A stretch of DNA of 6,631 nucleotides from an uncultured Anaerotruncus sp. (GCA_958414155.1 CATYWI010000069.1:1-6631); one strand, 5' to 3'. Counted from the first letter of the stretch, positions 1 to 6,161 are shown. Notes: generated from the letters alone by a model not told the origin. Translations and numbers: made by a program.

Positions 1-1001
1 CCGCTCCGGGTGTATTCGCGCCATAGTTCGGGCTTATATTTTTCCTTCCAGCCGTCAAAATTGCCCCAGAAATTGCGCCAGCGGAAGTGGTCGTGCTCGG
101 TGTTGGTGTCGTCGGTGTATACCGAAAGATTGTCCTCGATAAAGCATCCGCGCGTGCCGTGTACCGTAAGACCGCGGCTGTATGCGCGGGCAAGCGTCGT
201 GTCCAGCACAAGGCGCACGGTCTGCCCCTTTGCGGTGGTGAGGATAGTCGTTACAACGTCGCCCTGCGCAAAGTGCGCCTCCGCAAGCTCAGCGGGAACG
301 CCCGGAGTGCGTGCGGCGTAGTCGTTGAGTCCGCGCGCGGCGGTGGAGAAGGAAGAGAGAGTGAGAAAACGGTTATCCTCGTTTATGCCGAGAAGACGGC
401 ATATCGGTCCCAATTCGTGCGTGGGATAATTCTCGCAGTTGCGGGAAAGATAGTTGCGCAGACGGTAGTGGCGGTTGCGCCCGCCGAGAGTCACCTCGGA
501 GCGCAGGTCGTGCATATATCCGCCGTCAAGGTGCATTATCTCGCCGAATACCCCGGCGCGCGCCATTTCGGTCACGGTCATTTCATTTATGCCGTACATA
601 CAGTTTTCCAGCATCATGGCAGGTGTATGCGTTTTTTCGTAGGTTTTGATGAGAAGACGGCAGTCGTCTATGCTGTAAGCTCCGCCGACCTCAAAGGCAA
701 CCGGCTTTCCCGCCTCCATTGCAGCCACAACGACGGGAACGTGCGCTTCCCATGCCGCAAACACGAATATCACATCGGTAAGCGGCGAGGAGATAAGCTC
801 GCGGTAGTCGATAAAGCCTGTGGGACGGCAGCCGCACTTCGCTGCGAGTTTTTCCTGCATCATTGAGATGCGGTCGTCGTAAACATCGCACACCGCGGTT
901 ATAGTAAGGTCGTCGCGCTCAGAGAGCAGATCCGTCATTGAGTTGCCGCGGCAGCCGAGTCCGATAATGCCTGCGCGTATCCTTCCGTTTTTAACGTTCA
1001 T
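1..1001 (-). CDS. Gfo/Idh/MocA-family NAD-dependent protein, GH109-like (alpha-N-acetylgalactosaminidase type), 3' end cut by window
   Basis: The first 333 codons are present and the C-terminus runs off the left edge. Residues 11-19 (GIIGLGCRG) form the Rossmann GxGxxG loop and D39 closes the second strand, as in NAD-binding Gfo/Idh/MocA proteins. GKPVAFEV (98-105) replaces the usual EKP segment. MMLENCMYG (129-137), GGYMHDLR (160-167), NYPTHELGPI (191-200) and YSRGLTVHGTRG (274-285) match the GH109 signature as I remember it. E132, Y162, H195 and Y274 fall where GH109 active-site Glu, Tyr, His and Tyr are expected. Known GH109 enzymes cleave alpha-GalNAc by a transient oxidation that uses tightly bound NAD. 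There is no signal peptide, so a cytosolic location is likely. The start is set by GGAGG at 1011-1015, 9 nt upstream, inside the 3' end of the preceding gene; its TAA ends 1 nt before this ATG. A plain sugar dehydrogenase remains possible, since E196 replaces the usual Gly in THGLGP. Confidence 0.88.
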   Translation of the reverse strand, partial: MNVKNGRIRAGIIGLGCRGNSMTDLLSERDDLTITAVCDVYDDRISMMQEKLAAKCGCRPTGFIDYRELISSPLTDVIFVFAAWEAHVPVVVAAMEAGKPVAFEVGGAYSIDDCRLLIKTYEKTHTPAMMLENCMYGINEMTVTEMARAGVFGEIMHLDGGYMHDLRSEVTLGGRNRHYRLRNYLSRNCENYPTHELGPICRLLGINEDNRFLTLSSFSTAARGLNDYAARTPGVPAELAEAHFAQGDVVTTILTTAKGQTVRLVLDTTLARAYSRGLTVHGTRGCFIEDNLSVYTDDTNTEHDHFRWRNFWGNFDGWKEKYKPELWREYTRS

Positions 1002-1002
1002 T

Positions 1003-2076
1003 TTATATTTCCTCCGTTGCGGGTGCTTCAAACCCGAAATAAAGCAGTATGAGAGCTACCGTGTTGGCGATGCCGTCAAAATGCGTGCGCTCCATGCCGT
1101 GTGAGGCATGAACGCCGGGACCTATCAGCGCACCGGGGATGTCCCCGCCGCCGCGCCACATGGCGCCGATATCCGAGCCGTAGAAGGGATATACGTCAAC
1201 GGCGTAGGAGAGTCCCGCCGCACGCGCGAGCGAAACGAGGCGCGAGGTCAGCTCAAAATCGTACGGACCGCCAGAGTCCTTGGCGCATATCGATACGTCA
1301 TGCTCGGTGCAGGCAAGTCCCGCGCCGATGCAGCCCATGTCAACGCCGAGCATCTCGCGCACGGGCGGCATGCACGCGCCGCCGTGTCCCACTTCCTCAT
1401 ACATGGTGAATACCACCTTTATGTCGTTCTCGGGGAAAAAGCCCGCCGCGTGCATCACGTGCAGAGCGGTGATAAGGCAGGCGACGCTTGCCTTGTCGTC
1501 GATAAAGCGGGATTTGAGGAAGCCGGAGTCTGTGACCGTCGTTTTGGTGTCAAAGCAGATGTAATCTCCGTTTTCAATGCCGAGCGCACGCACGTCGGCT
1601 GCGGATCGCACGCACTCATCAAGCCGCACGTACATATTGTCGGGATCGCGCGGGCGCGATCTTGCGTCGGCATAGACGTGTACGGACGGACTGCGTGAGA
1701 GGAAAGTCCCCGAGTATTTTTTGCCGTCGCGGGTGATTACGGTGCAGTATTCGCCGTCAAGCGTCGGCCAAAGGGGACCGCCGACAGCTGTGAACGAAAG
1801 TCCGCCGTCGGCATCCACCGCGCGCACCATCGCGCCGAGCGTATCGCAGTGGGCGCATGCGCCAACGGAGGAGGAATGATCTCTGCCGGGATATGTAAGG
1901 ACAAATCCGCCCTTGCCGGTGCGCTCAAAGGCGCAGCCGACCTCGAGCGCCATGCGCTCGATCACAGGCGCTACCTCGCGCGGGTAGCCGGAGGGACTGG
2001 GCGCAGCCATCACAGCCTTTACCGTGTCAAAATAATAGCTGCGGAAGCTTTCGGGAATGATCTTTTTCGTGTTCAT
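1003..2076 (-). CDS. M42-family metallo-aminopeptidase (357 aa)
   Basis: This is a cytosolic di-metal aminopeptidase of peptidase family M42, a family of large self-compartmentalised shells that trim short peptides. Visible metal and catalytic motifs are AHCDT (75-79; H76, D78), SRFIDDKAS (189-197; D193 as likely bridging Asp), YEEVGHGG (226-233; E227 as likely base, E228 as ligand), GVDMG (244-248; D246 as likely ligand) and SHGMERTH (325-332), which supplies the last His. The KDSGGPYD, YGSDIGAMW and IGPGVHASHG segments are also typical. Length is normal for the family and no key residue is missing. The overall sequence resembles the M42 subfamily associated with the osmoprotectant NAGGN, but none of that pathway's synthesis genes is visible. 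The ATG has AGAGG at 2085-2089, 8 nt upstream. The gap to the upstream gene is 17 nt and to the downstream gene 1 nt, so it is the middle gene of the operon. Exact substrate is unknown. Confidence 0.92.
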   Translation of the reverse strand: MNTKKIIPESFRSYYFDTVKAVMAAPSPSGYPREVAPVIERMALEVGCAFERTGKGGFVLTYPGRDHSSSVGACAHCDTLGAMVRAVDADGGLSFTAVGGPLWPTLDGEYCTVITRDGKKYSGTFLSRSPSVHVYADARSRPRDPDNMYVRLDECVRSAADVRALGIENGDYICFDTKTTVTDSGFLKSRFIDDKASVACLITALHVMHAAGFFPENDIKVVFTMYEEVGHGGACMPPVREMLGVDMGCIGAGLACTEHDVSICAKDSGGPYDFELTSRLVSLARAAGLSYAVDVYPFYGSDIGAMWRGGGDIPGALIGPGVHASHGMERTHFDGIANTVALILLYFGFEAPATEEI

Positions 2077-2093
2077 CGGTGTTACCTCTGCTT

Positions 2094-3092
2094 TCAGTCG
2101 AGCGTGTAGCCCATGAAATATCTGAGCGAGAAGGGGAGCAGACCGCTGCCGTATTTGCGCGCGCCCGCTTCAAAGGCTATGCACACCTTGCCGTCGTGGT
2201 AATCAAGGTCCTCGCTCATATGCGGCAGTGTTACGGTGTCGGTCAGCGTGTTGGAATCAAGGTAGTAAAGCGGAATGTCACGCCCGCCGTAGCTCACGCT
2301 GTCGGTGGGATTCACGCCGGTGCAGTCGTAAATATAAAGGTGGGATGAGGCAAGGCCCGACGAGGTGGAAAGCACGTATTTGCCGCTTGCGGTCACGCAG
2401 AAGCCCTGAACGATGTCGCGCACCGAAAGCGCTGTCACCGGCTTTTCGGGGTCGGTGCCGTAGGGCATCGCGTCATCGCGCGCGTAGCCGTAAATGAGCG
2501 CACCGTATTCCGAGCCGTCCGGAGTCGTTTTGTGGTTTTCGTCGCGGGTCTTGTATTTTTCGCCGGAATGATATTCGCCTATCCAGAAGTAATTTTCGTC
2601 GGCAAAGGTGAAGGAGGCGTTTACGTTCACGCCGAAGTAGCCGTCAAAGCCGACTGTCGAGCCGTCGGCAGCCTCGGATATCGCGGCGGCGGTAAGGTGG
2701 AACGCCTTTTTCTGATTGCTTATCCACACATGCTCGCCCGAGGCGGATATGCCGCCGGCGTGTCCCGTGTAGTCGTCGCCGTTCTCGCGGCGGAGAGAGA
2801 GCGATTTTATCAGCTTGCCGTCGGTGCCGATCACGTAGATGCGCGAGGGGGCATCGTCAAAGTAGCCGCAGGAGAGCCATGCTCCGAGCGCGTCGGAGTA
2901 GCAGAAGCCCTGGGGGATAAAGCCGTCGCCAAGCCCCGGGATGCGGGCTATTTTTTCGGCATTCTTCATGAACCGGTTGTAGAATATCCCGGTAGATGAG
3001 CAGATGAGTATGTAAATGAGTATTACCGCGACGATGATGATCGCCGCGCGCAGCACACCCACGGCGGGCGCGGAGAGCTTATGTGTTGACAT
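2094..3092 (-). CDS. Membrane-anchored beta-propeller-like protein of unknown function (332 aa)
   Basis: This is the first gene of the leftward operon. A short N-terminus is followed by one hydrophobic segment at about residues 13-32 (GVLRAAIII through IYILI). The Cys after it lacks a proper lipobox, so I read this as a membrane anchor with the rest outside the cell. The exported part repeats beta-strand and turn units such as GAWLSCGYF, SRIYVIGTDGK, EHVWISN, NYFWIGEY, GKYVLSTSS, HLYIYD and GKVCIAFEAG. Distinct motifs include IPGLGDGFIPQG (51-62), YTGHAGG (108-114) and LPHMSEDLDY (289-298). I recognise this pattern from uncharacterised Firmicutes propeller proteins but know no function. A longer reading frame back to 3242 exists, but it would start upstream of the promoter at 3159-3187. 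The start at 3092 has GAGGTGG 5 nt upstream, begins in front of the anchor and fits the promoter. Confidence 0.82.
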   Translation of the reverse strand: MSTHKLSAPAVGVLRAAIIIVAVILIYILICSSTGIFYNRFMKNAEKIARIPGLGDGFIPQGFCYSDALGAWLSCGYFDDAPSRIYVIGTDGKLIKSLSLRRENGDDYTGHAGGISASGEHVWISNQKKAFHLTAAAISEAADGSTVGFDGYFGVNVNASFTFADENYFWIGEYHSGEKYKTRDENHKTTPDGSEYGALIYGYARDDAMPYGTDPEKPVTALSVRDIVQGFCVTASGKYVLSTSSGLASSHLYIYDCTGVNPTDSVSYGGRDIPLYYLDSNTLTDTVTLPHMSEDLDYHDGKVCIAFEAGARKYGSGLLPFSLRYFMGYTLD

Positions 3093-3097
3093 GAGAA

Positions 3098-3104
3098 CCA
3101 CCTC
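3098..3104 (-). promoter_or_regulatory. Ribosome binding site that fixes the propeller gene start at 3092
   Basis: On the minus strand GAGGTGG is followed by TTCTC and then ATG. It is the only good ribosome binding site in the first part of this reading frame, and it lies downstream of the predicted transcription start near 3152. It therefore decides the start at 3092 against the longer frame. Confidence 0.8.
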
Positions 3105-3158
3105 ACTTTTTTCGGTGCAAAGTCGCCTTGACATGCGACAGCACAAAAATACAGAATA

Positions 3159-3187
3159 ATTATAGCACATAACGCGTCTGTTGTCAA
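3159..3187 (-). promoter_or_regulatory. Consensus sigma-70/sigma-A promoter of the leftward operon
   Basis: Read on the minus strand, TTGACA (3187-3182) is followed by a 17-nt spacer and TATAAT (3164-3159). Both hexamers match the consensus exactly and TG precedes the -10 box by one base (extended -10). The expected transcript starts near 3152, giving a 5' leader of about 60 nt before the ATG at 3092. It should drive all three leftward genes. Confidence 0.9.
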
Positions 3188-3249
3188 ACATTGGCGCAAA
3201 AAAGAGCCGGAAAACACGGCGCAGGTGAAAAATTCTTTGCATTTAGGGC

Positions 3250-3278
3250 TTCAAATTGCCGCCGGAATGTGATACAAT
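3250..3278 (+). promoter_or_regulatory. Probable sigma-70/sigma-A promoter of the rightward lipoprotein operon
   Basis: TTCAAA (3250-3255, 4 of 6 consensus bases) is followed by a 17-nt spacer and TACAAT (3273-3278, 5 of 6), again with an extended -10 TG one base upstream. Transcription would begin near 3285 and leave a leader of about 130 nt before the first lipoprotein gene. The -35 box is 62 nt from that of the leftward promoter, so the two promoters are back to back and could share one regulator. It looks weaker than the leftward promoter. Confidence 0.7.
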
Positions 3279-3303
3279 ATATCGTAAGGTAAAAAGGAGC
3301 GGT

Positions 3304-3410
3304 CCCGCACCGGTTTTGACCGGCATATCCGCAACACGGACGCCGATGGCGGCGGGGCGGTATGCGGGCTGTTGGCTTTTATCCCGAGACATGCGCCGCG
3401 GTGCGGCGTA
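3304..3410 (+). other. Possible structured 5' leader RNA upstream of the first lipoprotein gene
   Basis: Within the predicted leader, CCCGCA (3304-3309) can pair with TGCGGG (3363-3368). This stem encloses three small hairpins: CCGGT/ACCGG (3310-3314 with 3319-3323), TCCG/CGGA (3328-3331 with 3337-3340) and CGCC/GGCG (3341-3344 with 3348-3351). A separate strong hairpin, TGCGCCGC/GCGGCGTA (3392-3399 with 3403-3410, one G-U pair), ends 7 nt before the ATG at 3418. No T-run follows it, so it is not an intrinsic terminator. I could not match the leader to a known riboswitch class. In GC-rich DNA such pairings arise easily by chance, so the structure is only a candidate. Confidence 0.3.
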
Positions 3411-3417
3411 AATAATA

Positions 3418-4722
3418 ATGAAAGAATGGTACGGTTTTATGAGAAGACCCAGACAGGCAGCGGCGCTTCTTGCCGCTCTGCTCATGCTTCCCGCACTTGC
3501 CGCGTGCAAGCCCGGAGAGGGAGGCGGGGATACGTCCTCCGCCGGAGAAAGCACGGAGAGCACGGTCGCCGCGCCCGCGGATATTCCGGTGGTGAGCGGC
3601 AAGGCGTCGGAGTTCGTTATAGTACGTCCCGACAGCGCCGATTCAACGGAGATCGATGTGGCAAAGGAGCTGCGCGAGCAGCTTGAGGAAAAGACGGGGT
3701 GCCGTCTGCCGATGACGGTGGACTGGTACATAAAGGCGGAGCCTGCGGCAAAATACGAGATAATGGTAGGTCACGCCGAGCGCGAGGAGGCGCAGGCGGT
3801 GAACGCCGAGATCGACGCCGAGGACGGATTCTTTTATGTCATCCGCGTAGTGGGCGACAAGATAATCGTCACAGGTAAATCCGCAAATATGATAAGAAAA
3901 GCGATAAAATTCATGCTTGAAACATTTGTGGACGGCGAGGGCAATATGACCGTTCCGGCCGACCTTAACATAAAGAGCGAAATGTTCACACCCACGGTCG
4001 CCGAGTACTTTGCTCCGGGAAAGGATACGACGATAAAGACCAAGCTGGTAGGCGAGATAGAATGCGAGGGCAGCTGCCGGGTCATCCAGGGCGGCACGAG
4101 CGACGGCAAGTACCTTTATGTCGTGCTCAATGAGGGCGGTAACAATGCCGACGCAAAGAGTGTTATAGTCAAGATAGAGATAGCCACGATGAAGACCGTG
4201 GCTAAGAAATCGGAGCTTTATATCGGTCACGGCAACGATATATTCTATACAAAGTCGAACAACGAGATAGTTGTGGTCCACAATGCGCCGGACCGCGACA
4301 CGCTTTCGGTGTTTGACGCCGATACGCTGGAGTTCAAGCGCAAGCAAAAGCTGCCGCTCAAGATATATTGCATGAGCTATGACGAATCGCTCGACTGCTA
4401 CTGGGTCGGCATCAGCGGCGGCGACAACTTTGCAAAGCTCGACCGGGATTTCAAATTCGTAAAGCAGTATATCTCAAAGCATCACAAATACACCACACAG
4501 GGTATGGATTGCGACGATACCTACCTGTATTTCATACGCTATAACAAAAACTGCGTTATAGTTTACGAAAAGCAGGGCGGATACGTCGGCGAGTACGCGG
4601 TTGACTTCAGCGGCGAACCGGAAAATATCGTCCATGTCGGAGACGAGTTTTATATAATAGGAAACAACAAGTCATGGTCCGGCGGTCTTATTTACAAGGC
4701 TACCATGACGGTGAACGGATGA
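3418..4722 (+). CDS. Lipoprotein with GH20/GH67-type N-terminal accessory domain and C-terminal propeller-like domain (434 aa)
   Basis: Residues 1-30 are a lipoprotein signal: basic start, hydrophobic core, then lipobox LAAC with C30 as the lipidated Cys. A Gly/Ser/Thr/Glu-rich linker runs to about 58. Residues 62-187 (SEFVIVRPD, AKELREQLEEKTGCRLPM, YEIMVGHAEREEA, GDKIIVTGKS) resemble the alpha/beta accessory domain in front of GH20, GH67 and DUF4838-type proteins; no catalytic domain follows. Residues 219-430 carry strand repeats (GKYLYVVLNE, NEIVVVHN, DCYWVGIS, DTYLYFIRY, DEFYIIGNN) plus HGNDI, FDADTL, IYCMSYDE, QGMDCDD and FSGEPENI, suggesting a propeller-like surface domain of unknown ligand. 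That part is about 63% identical to the next gene. Start choice is uncertain: neither ATG 3418 nor ATG 3439 (which would also leave a complete signal) has a clear ribosome binding site. An in-frame TAA at 3409 excludes earlier starts. Likely a carbohydrate-related surface protein; enzyme activity is not evident. Confidence 0.85.
   Translation: MKEWYGFMRRPRQAAALLAALLMLPALAACKPGEGGGDTSSAGESTESTVAAPADIPVVSGKASEFVIVRPDSADSTEIDVAKELREQLEEKTGCRLPMTVDWYIKAEPAAKYEIMVGHAEREEAQAVNAEIDAEDGFFYVIRVVGDKIIVTGKSANMIRKAIKFMLETFVDGEGNMTVPADLNIKSEMFTPTVAEYFAPGKDTTIKTKLVGEIECEGSCRVIQGGTSDGKYLYVVLNEGGNNADAKSVIVKIEIATMKTVAKKSELYIGHGNDIFYTKSNNEIVVVHNAPDRDTLSVFDADTLEFKRKQKLPLKIYCMSYDESLDCYWVGISGGDNFAKLDRDFKFVKQYISKHHKYTTQGMDCDDTYLYFIRYNKNCVIVYEKQGGYVGEYAVDFSGEPENIVHVGDEFYIIGNNKSWSGGLIYKATMTVNG
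4072..4707 (+). repeat. Tandem duplication, copy 1 (212-codon propeller-like domain)
   Basis: This segment encodes residues 219-430 of the first lipoprotein. It aligns without gaps to 5002-5637, residues 94-305 of the second lipoprotein, with about 133 of 212 identical residues by hand count. Identity rises toward the C-terminus: about 50% in the first 40 residues and about 70% in the last 120. Equal length and ungapped alignment point to an old duplication kept under selection. Confidence 0.9.
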
Positions 4723-5646
4723 ATGGTGACTGAAATGAAAAAATACACGAGACTGGCCGTCCTTGCGGTGCTGCTGGCGCTCCTGCTGCCTGCGGCGCTG
4801 TCCTGCCGGAACGGCGGCGACGCGGCGCAGACGGGGACGACCGACACGGCGGAGCCGGTAGAGTCCACCGCCGATATCACCGAGGCTACCGAGCCGGAGA
4901 CAGATGCGCCGGAGACAGTTCCGCTCTCGCCCGCCGCACATTTCGAAGGTGAAAACGTGCGGCTGTCGGTCACGCAGGTCGGTACCATCGACCGCGACGG
5001 CGACTGGCGTATAATCCAAGGCGGCACGACCGACGGTAAGTTCATATATGTGATAGTACATAACGGCGACAAGACCGCGGCGGCAAAAAGCCGGCTGCGC
5101 AAATACGATATAAACACGATGGAGCCGGTCGCCGAGACCGATCCGCTTCAGGTCTGCCACGGGAACGATATCGCATACAAGCCTGCGGAAAACGAGCTTT
5201 ATGTAGTGCATTGCTATCCGAACGGAGACACCGTGTCGGTGTTCGACGCCGATACGCTGGCTTTCAAGCGGCAGATAAAGCTGCCCGTGAGCATATACTG
5301 CATGAGCTACGATGAGACGCTCGACTGCTTCTGGGTCGGCATCAACGGCGGCGATACGTTTGCAAAGCTCACCTCCGACTTCAAATTCGTAAAACGGTAT
5401 ATGTCCCGGATGCACAACTATGTTACGCAGGGCATGGACTGCGACGACAGGTATCTCTATTTTGTAAGGTATAAAAAGAACTGCATTATCGTATACGAAA
5501 AGAATGGCACCTTCGTCGGGGAATACGACCTTGCCTTCAGCGGCGAGCCGGAGAATATTTCCCATGTCGGCGATACGTTTTATATCACCGGTAACGGGAT
5601 GATATCCCAGGGCGGACTGATATATAAGGTCGAAGTGAAAAACTGA
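4723..5646 (+). CDS. Lipoprotein with propeller-like domain, paralogue of the preceding gene (307 aa)
   Basis: Residues 5-28 (MKKYTRLAV through PAALSC) form an exported signal with C28 as probable lipidated Cys. The lipobox ALSC is weaker than that of its neighbour because Ala replaces the usual Leu/Val/Ile at -3. Residues 29-70 are a low-complexity Thr/Glu/Pro/Asp linker. Residues 94-305 are the same propeller-like domain as in the upstream gene, with HGNDI (146-150), FDADTL (174-179), IYCMSYDE (191-198), QGMDCDD (236-242) and FSGEPENI (272-279). The N-terminal accessory domain is absent. The ATG follows the upstream TGA with no gap, in the same frame. GGTGA sits 8 nt before ATG 4723 and another GGTGA 5 nt before ATG 4735 (M5), so the start could be either; M5 gives a more typical short basic N-terminus. 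Translation is probably coupled to the upstream gene. Function is unknown; a surface-binding role is inference. Confidence 0.87.
   Translation: MVTEMKKYTRLAVLAVLLALLLPAALSCRNGGDAAQTGTTDTAEPVESTADITEATEPETDAPETVPLSPAAHFEGENVRLSVTQVGTIDRDGDWRIIQGGTTDGKFIYVIVHNGDKTAAAKSRLRKYDINTMEPVAETDPLQVCHGNDIAYKPAENELYVVHCYPNGDTVSVFDADTLAFKRQIKLPVSIYCMSYDETLDCFWVGINGGDTFAKLTSDFKFVKRYMSRMHNYVTQGMDCDDRYLYFVRYKKNCIIVYEKNGTFVGEYDLAFSGEPENISHVGDTFYITGNGMISQGGLIYKVEVKN
5002..5637 (+). repeat. Tandem duplication, copy 2 (212-codon propeller-like domain)
   Basis: This is the partner of 4072-4707, 930 nt downstream of it. Runs such as FDADTL, IYCMSYDE, GMDCDD and FSGEPENI are identical between the copies. Four Cys are shared: C193, C202, C240 and C254 here, matching C318, C327, C365 and C379 in the upstream protein. 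Confidence 0.9.
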
Positions 5647-5657
5647 AAATAGAAAAT

Positions 5658-5704
5658 AATATATCTGTGGGTGCGGCATTCGATGCTGCGCCCACAGATA
5701 TATT
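5658..5704 (+). terminator. Intrinsic terminator of the lipoprotein operon
   Basis: A near-perfect hairpin begins 11 nt after the stop of the second lipoprotein. Arms 5658-5679 and 5683-5704 can form 22 base pairs (two of them G-U) around a TCG triloop. The centre is GC-rich (CTGTGGG with CCCACAG) and the base is A/T-only. The tail after the stem is only TATAAT-like, not a clean T-run, but the A/T-rich base supplies several T residues. An A-rich stretch lies on the 5' side, so the element could also stop transcription from the right. Confidence 0.8.
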
Positions 5705-5948
5705 TATAATGGAGCCGTGTGAAGCCGGGGGGAGGGAGGATGTTTTCTTCCTTAATTATATTGAGCGGCGAAGCAATAAAGCGTGCCTGTTATGTGCATC
5801 GGAAACGGACGCTGCGGTGTGATGCGACAGTCGGATAAATACCCGACGCGGGGTGCGGAAGGGAACGGCATACAGCCACGCGGCACGGCAAATGCGCCTT
5901 TCGGAGATCCGATACGTGCGCTTTAGGGAGGATTTTCTGCCTGTAAGT

Positions 5949-5978
5949 TTCAATTGAACAAAAATGTAAAAATATAAT
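5949..5978 (+). promoter_or_regulatory. Possible weak promoter overlapping a palindrome
   Basis: TATAAT (5973-5978) is a perfect -10 box. The best -35 at acceptable spacing is TTCAAT (5949-5954), 18 nt upstream and only 3 of 6 consensus bases. That -35 lies in the palindrome TTCAATTGAA (5949-5958), which could be an operator. The region is A/T-rich, so a chance -10 match is quite possible. Confidence 0.25.
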
Positions 5979-6161
5979 AACCGAAGTACACAAGAGGAAT
6001 AAAAACGCAGCTTTTGCCGCTCACGGACGGTGTATTAAGAGGCGTGTCGTAAAATTTGTGCAGGTTGCACACATTAATATTTTTTCGACGCGGAAAAACG
6101 GTTTTGAAAAGTCCCGGACAGCGTCAAAATAGTTGCGCAAGCAATCACTTTGCGGAATGTG

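Noticed and set aside
87..866. Long plus-strand open frame (259 codons) near the left edge
   Set aside because: It lies wholly antisense to the GH109-like gene, whose product has clear family motifs. The plus-strand translation is low in recognisable sequence and is explained by GC-rich codon positions of the real gene.
3093..3242. N-terminal extension of the propeller gene by 50 codons
   Set aside because: It would begin upstream of the consensus promoter at 3159-3187, lacks a ribosome binding site and places an odd Arg/Cys-rich tail before the membrane anchor.
3346..3411. Small upstream frame of 21 codons ending just before the first lipoprotein gene
   Set aside because: It has no good ribosome binding site and its Arg/Ala/Gly-rich product looks like chance translation of the GC-rich leader. 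Coupling to the next gene cannot be excluded.
3243..3731. Minus-strand open frame of 162 codons across the divergent region
   Set aside because: It runs antisense over the rightward promoter, leader and lipoprotein start, with Ser/Ala/Pro-rich translation and no family motif.
4720..4722. Recoded TGA (TGA as an amino acid) joining the two lipoproteins
   Set aside because: The propeller gene and the second lipoprotein also end in TGA at natural domain ends, and the second lipoprotein begins with its own export signal, so TGA acts as a normal stop.
3643..5679. Long minus-strand open frames (234 and 335 codons) opposite the lipoprotein genes
   Set aside because: They mirror the two paralogues in the same antisense frame, so they resemble each other only because the real genes do. 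They lack signals, ribosome binding sites and family motifs.
5740..5838. 32-codon frame starting at an ATG behind a G-rich stretch
   Set aside because: The purine tract is a fair ribosome binding site, but the product matches nothing I know, codon use differs from the neighbours and no promoter lies between it and the terminator.
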